The translations under genes were made by a program, and so were the position numbers. The notes beneath the pieces are model-generated. The model was given only the letters and a program-made list of their open reading frames with translations. It was not told the DNA's origin and did not search any database. DNA of 64,000 nt, taken from positions 3,260,501 through 3,324,500 of the forward strand of contig JANCRA010000028.1 of NCBI GenBank assembly GCA_024362935.1. The letters run 5' to 3'. Positions 11,286-23,625 of the stretch are shown in pieces (the stretch's first letter is position 1; every line of letters starts with the position of its first letter). Source of the stretch: Setophaga petechia (Eukaryota > Chordata > Aves > Passeriformes > Parulidae).

Positions 11286-13238
11286 AGCAATAAAAGGGAA
11301 CAAAACAGGTGGAGGAAGAAAAGGCTGCTACAAATGAAGGGCTTTGTCTGGAAGTTTGGTTCCTGGCAGCCTGTGTCCTGTTTGCAATGTCAGGTTGGTC
11401 CAGATTTTCCAGTGGTCTGAATGCTGAGCTGATGATCAGCTACACAACAGAAACATCCAGGTTTCCAAGCACACAGAATTCCTCATCCTGCAGTTACACA
11501 AATCCCAATTAGCCCCACTTACAAGTAACTCTGCCAGGAGTGCAGCCATGTGGTGTGAAGGGATGTTGCACACATGCCCATTTTCCTTCCAACACCATTC
11601 CACCACCCACGCCCCTGGGCAACCTGAAGTGCCCAGGGTCACACCTGAAAGGTGCTGAACCCCTTGGCCCCAGCACAGTGTCCTTGCCCATCTCCACATC
11701 CAGGCATCCATGGCAGAGATGTTCCCCACCCCTCACAAACCAGGGCAGAGGGTCCCAAAGGGCAATGCCACAACCTAGACCTCAAATCTGGGCCAAGTTC
11801 TCATCTCCTGAGAAGAACAGCTGTCAGTTCTGAAGTTCTTAAGGGAATTTTGAAAGCTAACTTCCTGAATATAACAAAACTTATCTTTGGCTGGGTCTGC
11901 AGATAGGTTGACACAAACCCTATGCCCTGTACCAAATTCAAACTGTGCCTTTCCTTTGAAATCTACTGTTCTGTTGATATTTCAGCAGCAAGGCCCTCCT
12001 TTGAAGAAGGATAAATCCTCCCTCAGAAGCAGCACAGAAATCCCTGCAGAATCTGCAGTCCACAGGGGCCCACATCACTCAGGCATTGTCTGACTGACCC
12101 TTCCTTCCCAAGTGGGGATGCACTGATGGCTGAGACAGTCAGGAATGTTCATATTGGACCCAGATTTGTTTATTCCAGGGCCTCAGATGCTTTAAAGCAG
12201 ACCTACTTATAGCCTGCAATGTGTGAGTGACTCTCTGCTATTTTGGCACTAATATTGTCAAATGGCATTAATTAAAACAAATCGCTTATAAAACAGGCTG
12301 GATTCATCAACAATAAGTGAGGAGATATTTTTTCTTTGCCTTCTTTTTTTTTTTTTTTAAAGATTTTAATGAATAAACAGCAATTCCTATTCATTATTTA
12401 TCTACTTCTGAATTTTAATGAATAGTTCCCAGCACTCATTAACAAATCTCTGTATTTATGGAAAACTGGCACTTCATAAATATCAAATTGTGCTATTTTA
12501 TGTGCTGGTTCTATATAAATATAGAAATTCTGTAATTATCACTCGAACTGATCATTAAAATTCAAATGCAGATAAATAAGCCCAAGCTTCCTGACTTATT
12601 ATTCAGACAAAACCTCTTTTTTTTTTTTTTTCAATATGGTTCCCTTTTCCCACACATGTCACACCCTTCCCTTGGGGTGGCACACAGTCACTGCTCACCT
12701 TGCAGGTGGCACCTTTTTGCTGTGTTACCTGAGGCTTCTGCCCTGTGCCAGCAGCAGGAACTCTTTCCCCCAGCCTTGCCTCTCTAGGTGGTGAGATTCC
12801 TGGTAGGCATTTTCATTCTACACTGCTCTGTCCTTTTTTCCCCTCGACACTGTTATTGACTTTGGTATTATCACAGCATAAACCATTAGCCATTTTATGC
12901 AAATCCCTGTGTTGAATGAAATCCGTGTCAATCCATAAAATCAAATTCCAACGTGCTGAGTGCCCTGAGTGTCTGGGGCTGCCTTTGTTCAGAACTGCTG
13001 GGAGGAACTCCCCCAGTCCCACCCTGACCAAAGTCAGGCTGTGCAGCCTGCTCTGCCCTTGATCCCCCTCATCTCTGGGGTACAGAACAGCTCATGTCCT
13101 GATCCCAGGGTGAGGGGCAAGATGAAATACCACTGCTGCTGTCCAGGAAGCTGTCCCAGTTTTACAGCACTTCATTTCAGCTTAGTGCTTGAACCAGGGC
13201 TTGAATCCACGTGAGGAAAATCAGCATTAATTGTAGGA
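11286..13238. other. single-copy non-coding sequence
   Basis: No gene recognised. Poly-T runs lie near 12345-12358 and 12617-12631. A candidate conserved element lies at about 12225-12560. Confidence 0.5.
12225..12560. promoter_or_regulatory. candidate conserved non-coding element
   Basis: AT-rich unique sequence with GCATTAATTAAAAC, TAATGAATAAACAG, TTTTAATGAATAG and CTCATTAACAAATC, which resemble homeodomain and forkhead sites, interrupted by a poly-T run. Inference from composition only. Confidence 0.28.
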
Positions 13239-13504
13239 GTGTTGGGGGATAGGACAGTGGGGATGGACAGAGAGCAGAGATCTCTGCAGCCAGGGCAGGA
13301 ACTTGGGGTTCATTGCAAAGGGCCTGGGGCAGGGCCCTGCTGGGAGCTGCAGCCACAGCTCAGAGCAGGCTGAGAGAAGAGAGGGGCAGAGAGGGTGAGA
13401 GGGTGAGAGAGTAAGAGAGCAAGGTTCCCGTTCCAATACAATAAATCGTCTTCTGTGTTGAATATTCTAATTCTTACCAGTCTGGTACAAGATACAAATC
13501 CTAC
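13239..13504 (+). mobile_element. possible LTR (element P)
   Basis: The segment begins TGTTGGGGG, ends ATCCTACA, and has an LTR-like layout: a GA-rich stretch (gagagggtgagag), then AATAAATCG about 60 bases before the end. It has no second copy in the window and no clear target duplication, so the boundaries and the call are tentative. An alternative is a gene-free GC/GA-rich region with a chance AATAAA. Confidence 0.35.
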
Positions 13505-13557
13505 AGCATTTACATACAGCCTATAACAATCATTACATTACCATGCTGTGTTACATT

Positions 13558-13875
13558 TTAAACCCTAAAAATTCCTCTTTGGGTCCCTTCTGCCAAGCTG
13601 TAGGGTCTGCTCTGACCCTTGGGCCTGTCTGCAAGCAGAGGGTGTTGTTCCATCCAAAGGGGATCACCTTCAGCTGGCCATACCATTGTTTTCCAGTTGC
13701 TCAGTGACTGAGGTATCTCAAAGCTTGCTTTCATTTCAATCTCACTTATAGTTTCTATATTCTCCAAATCTTTTGCCAGACAATCATATTTATAAGGCTT
13801 TCCTGTTTCATCTTCTCCAAAAATTAACTTTACAGTGAACAACATATCAGCCTCCTGCTCTTGGGGTTGCTTCAC
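13558..13875 (-). other. unidentified open frame of 105 codons
   Basis: The frame starts MKQPQEQEADMLFTVKLIFG and continues with acidic and basic residues in protein-like order (GEDETGKPYKYD, then DLENIETISEIE, then SNWKTMVWPAEGDPLW). Its composition is more protein-like than most frames here. I do not recognise the family. It sits next to LTR-like element P but on the opposite strand, so it is not simply that element's internal region. It could be a decayed retroviral or retrocopy fragment, or chance. No promoter or splice context was identified. Confidence 0.2.
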
Positions 13876-14993
13876 TCACTCCATGTGCAGCCAAACCCTC
13901 ATTTGGTTTGACATCTTCTGGATGTGTGGTAGTGGTCCCATCCCAAGGCACAAGGAGATGAAGAAGGTAAGAGATGTGTCCAGAGCCACAGGGGGGTTCT
14001 TGCTCAGAGGCCACAGTGCCTGCTCAAGGGGAAAAGCAAACAGGAATTTAAAAGGCAGGTAAAACTGTGACTCTTGAAAAGCAAAATCTGTATTAGCCTA
14101 AAACCCCCAGAGATTCTGCAGGGCACTGCAGCAGATGTGTTGTATTAATGGTTATTCCTTAAAAAAATCAGTCCAATAAAAGCATTTAAGGTCATGGAAA
14201 TCTTGTGTTTCCTGACTGCATTAAGCCATGAGACCAAGGGCTGCCCAGGCTGCACCTCTCTCTTTAGAGAAATCTATTTTCCCCAGTTTTTTTCTTTTTA
14301 CCTTATGCTGTATCCTTGCCACAGTGCTGAGGATGTTTGTGACAATTGTTAAAAAAGAGATGTGATTAGCAAATGGAAGAGTCAGCACTCCTTTAATTAA
14401 AATTCTTGGGTTTTCTTTTGTTTAAAAAACCCTCATTACCCTCGTGTTTTGCATGTCAATGCACCTGTAATGAAACAGACTTTGGATCTCAAAGACTGGG
14501 GCTCCACCTGAGCATCAGGTCATTTATCAGGTTAGCAATGGGACAATTATTTTCCAGTTTGCTGACTAGGCTTAAGTGGTTCATAGCAGCTTAATCCCAA
14601 ACTTCCCTTGTGCCAAAACTGGCATTTCTGTGCTCCCAGAGCTAAATCAGACCAACACTCTCCCAAATTACAGTCAACTGAGTCAACACTCCCTGCACCA
14701 CCTGTGAGAAGAAATGACACTTTCATCCTTTTTTAGTCCATTTAACTGGAGAACAGTGAGGTTTAGAGGAAGTGTTGAGTTTGAGGTGTTTCAAGCCCAC
14801 CTTCCCCTCTTGGCATTAAGGAAGATAGGTGGTACACCAGCACTTCACCTCATTTCCTCCACCTGCTTTCCTCTGCTGTACAGAAACTTTGCCTTTTCTC
14901 TGACATGGACTCTGTACCCACTCTGGGGCAGGAGGAGTGTGCTCAGCCCCTGTTGGTGATGGCACCTCACAAAATGAGGCTCTGCTTCATCAC
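13876..14993. other. single-copy non-coding sequence
   Basis: Nothing recognised apart from short AT-rich patches near 14340-14460. Confidence 0.5.
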
Positions 14994-15442
14994 TGATATT
15001 TTCTGAAAAATCCTTCTCCAGGATTTCTTCTCCTGGCAAGATGAGAAGCCTCAGCTCCTCCATGTTTTTCTTCTCTGGCATGTGGTCTGGAGATTGTTTA
15101 TCCAAACATGTGAATTGTTTTTAACTAATGACCAATGACTAATGACCAGCCAGCTGTGTCAGGCTCTGAGGAGTCAGTCACAAGCTTTCATTACCATTCT
15201 TGTTTAGCCTTTTGATGTATCCTTTCTCTATAGTTTAGTAATATAATATAATATAATATAATATAATATAATATAATATAATATAATATAATATAATATA
15301 ATATAATATAATATAATATAATATAATATAATATAATATAATATAATATAATTTCATAATATAATATAATAAATCTTCCTTTTGAGAACATGGAGTCAAA
15401 TTCTCATCTCTCACCTCATCCTGGGGACCTCACAACACCACA
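14994..15442 (+). mobile_element. solo LTR, family E copy 1, with AATAT expansion
   Basis: An LTR related to families C and D. It starts TGATATTTTCTGAAAAATCC, carries TTCTTCTCCTGGCAAG and GAGAAGCCTCAG, then a long AATAT array, an AATAAATC signal, GAGAACATGGAGTCAAATTC, and ends CACAACACCACA. Its partner is at 55676-56178 on the other strand. No clean target duplication was found. The microsatellite sits where other copies have a short AT-rich stretch before the poly(A) signal, so it arose from the LTR's own sequence. Confidence 0.82.
15239..15372. repeat. AATAT pentanucleotide microsatellite
   Basis: Roughly 22 uninterrupted AATAT units followed by a short interruption (TTTC) and a few more units. 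It lies wholly inside the LTR of family E. An array of this size is likely to vary in length between individuals. Confidence 0.95.
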
Positions 15443-15592
15443 ACTGCAGGCCCAGAAATAAAGATGAGACAAACAGGAGGATGGATTAGCTCAGGCCCCT
15501 CCCTGCAGCCATTACAGACAGCCCAGTCCTGGCAGAATGCCCTGAAATCCCTGTGCACAAACCTCATCTCCCACAGCAATGCCTTTCCCAAC

Positions 15593-16209
15593 TCTCGGGA
15601 GTCTCTGTGGTCAAGATGACCCCAAAATGTGTTTGAAAGTTTCTTTTCCAGTCCAGCAACTAAAGAAGGAGTCAGGGTTCTTCTGTTGTGGTTTCCAAGG
15701 TTGTTTATTTTCTCTGATCTGTTCCATTCTCTCTCTGACCTGCTGAGATCTGTCCAGCAGGTCGGGTTGTGCACAGTCCCTGCCCTTGGGCTGGTGTTGG
15801 CTTTTTATACTGAGAACTGTGTGTGCTTTATTTACAATCATTTTCCAATACCCATCATCTATGTTAGACAGTCTGTCTCTACTCTAAACCAATGCAGAAG
15901 TGTCACCATCACAGCAGAAGATGAAAGACAAGAAGAAGGAGAAAGAAGGACAGGACATGCCCAGATTCCTCCATGTTGCTTCTTGAACCCCCATTCTAAA
16001 AACCCCAAAATTCTACTTTTTCACCCTGTGACAAACTATCATTCCAGTTAAACTTTTGTGGCTTGCAAGTCCTCATATAAGGTTGGTATTTTTTTCCAAG
16101 GGCTAAATCAAAGGCACAGGGGTCTTGGGCTCTGTGCCAAGGTCTCTGAGCCCCCTGGCAGGGGTTTGAGCCCTCCAGAGCAGCCAGAGGGATGTCCTGG
16201 GTTCTGACA
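15593..16209 (-). mobile_element. solo LTR, family B copy 1 (ERVK-like)
   Basis: A 617-bp LTR with an exact 6-bp target duplication CCCAAC (15587-15592 and 16210-16215). Read on the minus strand it starts TGTCAGAACCC, has a purine/pyrimidine-biased tract (tccttcttgtctt region), a TATA-like GTATAAAAAGCC, and ends CCGAGA. Copies are at 28381, 38085, 45267, 46544 and 61476. Six-base duplications suggest class II. Confidence 0.93.
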
Positions 16210-16215
16210 CCCAAC

Positions 16216-17488
16216 AAGGAATGCTGCCATCAGCTCTTACCAAAGGCAAAAAAAAAAACCCCACAGCTTTCTCTCTTACACTCCTGTTGTCCCCTTATCT
16301 CTAGCACTTTTTAAGTCCAGTTCCACTTTTTCAGTCTGACCCTTCTTCCATTGTGCTGAGCTTCTCCTCAGCGCTGGCTGCTGCTATTCAGGGGCTCAGG
16401 GCAGGGGAGGGTTGAAGGTTTCATTAGAGCAAAGCCCTCCCAAAGCTGAGCATTGTGCATGGCTCAGCAGCACAGTCATCAATCCTGTCCCACCACCCCC
16501 TGCCACACTGGGGAGCTTCTCCTCCAGGACACGTCCCCTTGGCATGTCATGGTGAGAAGTTTCTGAAATATTTTTGAATTTATTATCTCAGTTGCAGCAA
16601 CAGAAACATTTGACTTTCCTGTCTAAATCAATACAGGGTTCTTTCTCTTTTCCTTTCTTTATTTTAAGGACATGCCTGCACAACAGTTTCACTGCCAAGC
16701 TCTTCAAAAGCACAAGCAGAGGAAGAGCTGTGGGATCATTCTGGCTGTAATTTCAGTGTACCTTTCAATTGCCCACTCTAAGAGGGTCAGTCTTGTACTT
16801 TTTGACCACATTTCCTCTCCATCCAGGTTTGATGTTGACCTACTTTCCCATGCTACAATTCACTAATATTCCCTTCAGCATCCAGATAATAAAGTGAGAG
16901 GAAAAATCCAAACCCGACTTGCACTAAGCAATTATTTTCAAGTCCATATGTATTCACTGTGTTAGTGCCAGGGTTTTGTTAATGCACAATAGAGGATAAT
17001 GAGATCACTTTCTAATTCTCCATCTTCTTCCATCTGAAGCTCTGGGAGCTCTGAGGAAAGACAAAAGCTGTCATGTTTTACCAGGGCATCCCTTCAAACT
17101 GCAGCACCTCACAGTGATTATAGCCATGTGTTTACAGGAAGGTGTAAAAAACAAGTGGATGGATGAATAAATAAATGAATTAAACCCCTCATGTTAAACA
17201 GTTGTCACAGATTAAATAACATGTCAGACAACTTGTCTCCCTTTGCAAATACTGTTCCTTTAAGCTAAATCCTCAGGTAAGCCCCAGACAAGCAGAAGCA
17301 CAGGTGGGAGATGAAGCTGTGCAGGAGACAGATGGGGTTCTCTTAAAACAGCCTGAAAACCCAGCACTGACACACATGACACAAAATCTGTCCCTGGGGA
17401 AGGAGCCTTCTCCTGGCACTGAACGTGTGAGGTCCCAGCCTGATGCCCTCCCCAGGGCCACCTCAGCCCTGTGAGTGCACTGGGAGAA
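16216..17488. other. single-copy non-coding sequence
   Basis: No gene recognised. Sequence becomes GC-rich towards the minisatellite that follows. Confidence 0.5.
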
Positions 17489-18011
17489 AACCCCAAAACT
17501 GTTCCAGGGGCTGCAGAGCTGCCCTGGCCACCCCAAAACTGTTTCTGGAACTGCAGAGCACCCTGGTCACCCCAAAACTGTTCCTGGAACTGCAGAGACA
17601 CCCTGGCCACCCCAAAACTGTTCCTGGAACTGCAGAGCCACCCCAAAGCTGTTCCAGGAGCTTTAGAGCTGCCCTGGCCACCCCAAAACTGCTCCAGGAG
17701 CTCCAGTGCCACCTTAAAACTGTTACAGGAACTGCAGAGCTGCCCTGGTCACCCCAAAACTGTTCCAGAAGCTGCAGGGCCACCCTGGCTGCCCCACAAT
17801 TCTTCCAGGAGCTGCAGAGCCCCCTGGCCACCCCACAATTGTTCCTGGAACTGCAGAGCCACCCCAAAACTGCTCCAGGAGCTGCAGAGTGCTCTGGCCA
17901 CCCCAAAATTGTTCCAGGAGCTACAGAGCTGCCCTGGCCACCCCAAACCTGCTCCAGGAGCTGCAGAGTGCCCTGGCCACCCCAAAACAGTTCCAGGAGC
18001 TGCAGGGCTCT
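17489..18011. repeat. GC-rich minisatellite, about 13 units
   Basis: Tandem units built on GCCACCCCAAAACTGTTCC plus a GAGCTGCAGAGCT-type half, in two main length classes near 39 bp and 33 bp. Because these lengths are mostly multiples of three and the unit lacks stop codons in several frames, long open frames appear on both strands (up to 309 codons on the minus strand at 17463-18392). They translate to repeats such as PQNCSWNC and GVARAALQ and show no domain. I treat them as artefacts of the tandem array. Confidence 0.95.
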
Positions 18012-19595
18012 GAGCTGCCCTGCTGCCATGGGTGTCTGAACTGATGTCCTGAGGCAGGGCTTGGCAGGGCAGGCTGGGACAAACCAGCCTGGGCTTCTCC
18101 ACAGCTCTGGCTCCTGACACAGCCCCTGAGGCATCCTTTGTGAGTGCAAAGAGCACAGACAGGCAGCCAGCCCAGACACAGGCTGGGGAGAGATGCCCCT
18201 TGACCAGAGGGAATATTCCAAGGGAAACATTGGAAAGTGGCCATGGGAGCCAGCAGCCCAGATCTCATTAACTGTGTCCACACTGCACAGACCTGGATGG
18301 CCCTGAGGTGTTGGCACCTGACTCCTGTGCCAGCCTGTGCTGCTGTGTCCCCCCTCCCCAGGCCACATTATCATCTCATAAATGCTCTTCATAAATCCTC
18401 GTTCTTGATGAACAGCCCTTGGGCTCAGCTCCTCTTGAGCTTATCAGAAACTCTGACAGCTCCAGGAACTGCTGCTGTCCAAGGAGCTCCTGCTTTTTAA
18501 CCAAGTCCTGAAACTCATTTTTCCTTCCTGAGTAACAACCCTGGAATGACAATTTTGTTGTCACAATTTCTAAGGCAGTGACTGACCTGAACTGCAGCCA
18601 GGATGGAAAGTGGCAGTGACCAAACCCATCTCCTGTCACCCACAAACTGCAGAGCCCAGGGAGAGCCCTGGAGCCTCCTGGGCTGCCCCAGGGACCTCTC
18701 TCTGCTGGGGCCTCTCCCAGCCCAGCAAATCTCAGGCTTCTCATCCCTGCTGAAGGACAGGGATGGACCCTGGGCTAAACCCCCCTCCCTGAGCTCAAAC
18801 CTTTGCTCTTGGGGAGATCCAGAGGCTTTGGATGTGAGCACTTCACTGAATTCCAAGGGATCTTTCAGGTTTGTACCCTGTACAGATCCTTTAGGTCTGT
18901 GTGTGTGCAGGTGGGAATGTGCCACAGCAAATGCACGTGAATATTGCTCTCCTCATCACTGAATTCTTTAGATTTGTAAGCAAATGAGGCCTGTGAGTTA
19001 CTGCTGTGCTGCAGTAAATTCTACACAAATCCTTTGTGAAGTTGTTTAACTTAAGCCATTGATTAAATGCTGTTAGGCTCAGGTGCTGTTAAACCCCACT
19101 GTTGGTTGAGTCCAGGGCTCAGGCTGGCAGGGGGGTCCATTCTGAACCTTGTGCCCCAACCAGAGGGTCCCTAATATTCCTTTTTAGCCTCACCCTCCCT
19201 ATCCTCACCCTTAATCTCTCTGCCCCCACCCTCCACCCCCCACCCCCAACCTTCAAAAGACAATTTTTGGGTTGATTCTGATTTTAGATTTTAGTTTGCT
19301 TTTTTTCTGTGTGTTTAACCATCTAGTAAGCAGCAGAATGAACCTTGCCCATGCACTTTGTCATGCTTTCTCTTTTATAGTGAACCTGCTTTTGCCAATA
19401 CCTTTGCTGGTGATGCTTTCAGTGACCTAAAACACTCATTTGTGACACAGCCCCCATCAGCAGCTTGCACACAGCTTCATGGCAGCTTGACTTTCACTGC
19501 CTGTAAATCCCTTTTGGAAAGACAGATTCCTCTGTGAAAGTCATTTTTTTCTGTCTGACACGATGGCCATGGGGGAGATGCAAGGGATGGATGAT
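18012..19595. other. single-copy non-coding sequence
   Basis: No gene recognised. A C-rich tract lies at about 19222-19252. Open frames at 18376-18962 are on both strands with no motif. Confidence 0.5.
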
Positions 19596-20258
19596 TGTCT
19601 TGGTTTGGAAAGCCAGGGGTCTGCTAAGGAATGCAGTAGCCTCCCCTCAAATGCAAAATGTAACCCCTCCCCACCCCTCTGAATTGCTATAAATTTTAAA
19701 TTAAGGGGGTCTCAGGCAAAAAAATATGGGAGCAGAAGTAACAGTTCTTTATTAGGGAAAAAAATAAAAAGATAAAATAAACAATGCAGTAAAACAAACC
19801 AACACTGACAGAGTCAGAACCCAGCCTGACACCCTGTGGGTCAGGCTGTTGGCAGCAGTGCCATTGGAATTGTGGCTCAGCCCTCCTGCAGTGTCAGGGC
19901 TGGTTCTGCTGGAGCAGGGATCCTGGAGAAAGGTGCAGTCTCTGCCTCTGAAGATCCAGTGGCAGAAGAGGCAGCTGCTGTTCCTCTGGGGAATCCTGTG
20001 CAGAAGCCGTGCTGGTGTTCCAGAATCTCCAGATTCTATCTGGGTAGCAATGCTTGGCTCCTCCCTCTGGGCTCACATCTCCCAATGGGATGCTGCAGTT
20101 CTTATCAGCCATGCAGGGACATTCAATGGCTGTTATCAGCAGGTGTACCCCCTGAGGGAGGAGTGGGTGTGGAAGAGATAAGGAAAACTGCCCACAGAAC
20201 AGCAGATAACTGCCATAGAGATGGCAAATAGATACAATTTGCTGGGCAATCCAGGACA
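19596..20258 (-). mobile_element. solo LTR, family A copy 2
   Basis: A 663-bp LTR antisense to the window and close in sequence to 2540-3195 and 33216-33875. On the plus strand it begins TGTCTTGGTTTGG and ends CCAGGACA. The expected target duplication is not visible (GATGAT left, ACCATG right), so it may have recombined or the site has mutated. It carries the same antisense open frame (19849-20181) as its relatives. Confidence 0.87.
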
Positions 20259-20412
20259 ACCATGCCAGTGAAAGGTGTTTTCAGGGTACTGTGACTAGTG
20301 GGTGCACCTTGGAAATGAGGTTTTGCTTCAGGAATGTAAACTGCAACCTGCCAGACTACCAGGATAGCTACAGAGGTCATGAGAAATGAGGGAATTGGGT
20401 GTAACTGGGGGC

Positions 20413-20735
20413 AGAGGGGATCCACTATTGGCAACAGAGAGAGAGACTTGGTGAGATGGCCAAAGAATCCAAATTTATTGTGAAGTACAACTGCTTATAT
20501 ACTTACTCTAGGAAGTCTACTAATATGTTACTACAATGATTGGGTTAATCATCACATAAACAAACTTACACATTTTAAGCATCTCTTGCTTGCAGAAGTC
20601 TGGTGTAATTTTCTGTTTCTGGTAAGTCAGCCTGATTGAATCTTCTTGCAATCTTGATTTAATCCTCAACGTTCTGCTTGTTCTTGCCAAGGCATTTTGT
20701 CTATCAAATCTCTTATGCTTGACCAGGTCCAAAGT
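20413..20735 (-). mobile_element. possible LTR fragment (element R)
   Basis: The minus strand reads CACAATAAATTTGG followed by a CTCTCTCTCTGTTG block, a poly(A)-signal and leader arrangement like that of bird retroviral LTRs. There is no second copy in the window and no target duplication, and the start is not clear. It directly follows family A copy 2. Confidence 0.35.
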
Positions 20736-20750
20736 CCATCATCTGTCTTG

Positions 20751-23193
20751 TGTATTCCAGTAATCCACCAGCAGGAGCACATGGCTGTGCCTTGGCAGCA
20801 GGGCACGTACACACTCTCTGGATAAAGCTGATCCAGGAGGAATGTTAGAACCTGCCAGTGACCTGAGAGCCCTCACGGTGTTCTGTGCACTCATCTGCAA
20901 ACAGACACCTTGATGAAAAGAGATCAGCTGCATCCTGAGCCATCCCAGGCAGGTACAGATCTCCATTGGATTTCTGACATTTCCACCAGGCTGGAAGTGG
21001 ATTAAGCTCTACAAATGAACAAATCTGCCCTGACTGACAGATATGGCAGGAGGTGGAATCAGGAGCTGTCAGCTGCTGCTGAGTCACTTGGGCAGAAACC
21101 CCTCCTCTGAAGTTCTGTGTGAGGCTTTGTGGAGCTTACAGCTGCTTTCTCACCTCTCTTGTCAGGAGCAACTGAATAGCTCAACAATATTGTTAACCTT
21201 GTGCAAAGGAAAATACATCCTGCCTTAAGCAGATTTTGCAGACCCAGGATATTTCACCATTTCTGTAAATTTGGAAATTTTGCTGTCTGGTCACATTTTC
21301 CTCCCTATCAGCCTGGGCAGTGTGATTTGTTGCCCTAGAAGAAAATCACTCTTATGTTAGTAGCACACAGCAGCAACAGTTCTAAGATCTGACACAGCAG
21401 CAGTAAGTTCCTGACCTGACATTTCGAAGAGACTTTTCCTGGCTCTGGTGTGCTTTGGAGTAAGCCCTAAAGACCTTGCCCAAGCTTTACCCCAGTAGTC
21501 TTCCTTGTGATCAGCACTTGACTCTTCATCTGCTGAGGCTCCTGGGGTCTCTTTATTCTTTATTCTGAACATTCAGCTTACAGTCAAATGTCAGCTACTC
21601 AAAAATAAGTAGTGGTTTGTGGTTAAGGAGTGGGAAGAAGAGGGCTTGGTTAATTCCCAGCTTGACCACAGATATCCCAAGTGAGGTTGGCCAGATTGCT
21701 CAGAGTCTGGTTTATTCCAGAAGCACTGAATTCAGGTGCTACCCAGTGGCACTTTTATGTGCTCAGCCCTTACAAACCTCTCCTTACACCCACAGCTGTA
21801 GGGCAGGGACAATCCTGTCACCTTTCTCTGACTTACTGAAAGCTGGAAGCTCAGTACAGGCTCTGTGCTCTGAAACATTTGTACAGCACTGAGCACAGGG
21901 AGCTGCAGGGGCTCTAACAGAAGAAAGAGCCAAGAACAGAGACCCTCCCTGTGAGAGGGTCAGCAGAAAGGGCTTCTCCCACATCCCAGGAAGATGATCA
22001 GAATATGCCAGAGGGGGAAATAAAAAGATAATTGTCTGAAACTGTACGATCACCCAGGTTGACTCATGGGCGCATGCAATGAGTTTCTGGCAGAGTGATT
22101 TTTACCTCCACATTTGAACCACTCCAAATGAAGGCAGAGTTTTAGTCACACAGAAATTACATCAAAAGGAAAAGCCAGATGTTTTGTGAATCCCACCACT
22201 AATGAGCTACAAGTGCTGTTTTTTTCCATTGTACAAGAAAATGATGAATTTTTAAACATATACAAAACAAATTGTTTGTGATTGCATTAGACCTTCAAAA
22301 AGAAAGAAGGAACATAAATTCAGAGATGAATAGCACAATATTGGATGCTTGCCTCAGAGCTCGACTTCAATAACTTATCTCAATAAATCCCCCTGCAGAA
22401 AGCATCTTATGTACTTCAAGCCTGGAGAAGATGAGACGTGAATGCTGGAGGAATTACAAGACAGGGGCATTCTTGCAACAGTGAACAAGCTGAAAATTAC
22501 AAGGTAATGGAAACTCAGCAGGAGGCTGCCATACCCTGCCATTAGCTAACTCCTCCAATGATTGCTGCAGAAATCACTCAGGTTGTGTAAGCACTGTACG
22601 CTGCTGCTGCACTTTGCATCTCTCTCCACCTAAGCACACAGATCATTTAATGAGGCAAGAAGAGATTCCTGAGCACCAGGGCTTTGGCTTGCAGATGAAA
22701 GGGGGCTGCCTCCCAGCCCAAGCACAGCCCTTTGTCCCTGCTGCCTGCCTCTCCTTTGTGCCACTTTGACACCAGCTCTACAGATCCATTTATTAAAGCA
22801 TTTGCCATTTTTAAGCCAATATAGCCCTGACCTCCTCAAACTGCTCTACTACCGTGACTCTGGAGATCAGGAAAATGAGGAATTAACAGCAGCAGAGTAT
22901 TAGGCCTGAGTTCCTGAAGGGCAATTAGTGCCTGTCCTTCATGCCTCTTCCCACAGCCTCATCCCATAGAAACATTTGTTATTCCAGTCTTGGATAATCA
23001 GTCAGCTTCATATAAACATGTCTGTGCTGGGGTTCTTATTTTACCAACCAGGAGGTTAATGAGAGTAAGACACATTCGCAGTATTAAAAAGAAAGGAAAA
23101 ATCCAGCCTGGCAGGTGAAATATGGCAGAGCAGAGTGGGAAATGCACTTACAAAAAAGCACAAGAAACTTGGAAATAAAAAATACTTCCTTCA
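20751..23193. other. single-copy non-coding sequence
   Basis: No gene or repeat recognised. The stretch at about 22200-22640 is AT-balanced unique sequence that could hold a conserved element, but no specific motif supports that. Confidence 0.5.
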
Positions 23194-23625
23194 TGTAGCC
23201 TCACATTTCTCTTCACAGTGAAAAGCAAGGTACAATTCTTCCCAAGAATATTTCTGGGATTCACATTCTCTGAACCTCAAAAAAAAGAAAACACAATTCT
23301 TATAATTTACTGTACCTGTGTTTGTGCAAAAATAGAATACAACATAAAAACTGTTTACCCAAAATCACAGTGTTTTATTTCCTTGGCCTATCAGGGCCAA
23401 AAATGTATGTGTGTCAGGACTGTCAGGTGACAGTCACAAGATTCAATTACAGTGTGAGAGTTGTGTACAGAGTTGAGTGCTTAACAGATTCAGTTTTAGA
23501 GGTATAGAATAATAGAATATAATATAAAATATATTATATTTTATATATAATACATATAATAATTAACCTTCTGATATCCATAAAATCAGATACATCATTC
23601 TCTCCCCTTGTCAGGGCCATCACAG
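23194..23625 (+). mobile_element. decayed LTR, family C copy 2
   Basis: An older, diverged relative of the family C LTRs. It begins TGTAGCCTCACATTTCTC, keeps 'aaaacacaattctta', 'aactgtttaccca', CTTGGCCTATCAGGGCC and GTCAGGACT, then an AT-rich palindromic block (23510-23560) and a CTTCTGATATCCATAAAATC tail. Left flank CCTTCA and a downstream CCATCA hint at a target duplication, but the 3' edge is uncertain. Confidence 0.65.

Noticed and set aside
17463..18392. 309-codon minus-strand open frame, the longest in the window
   Set aside because: It translates the GC-rich minisatellite; similar frames exist on the plus strand. Repeat units lack stops and are often multiples of three. No domain or gene context.
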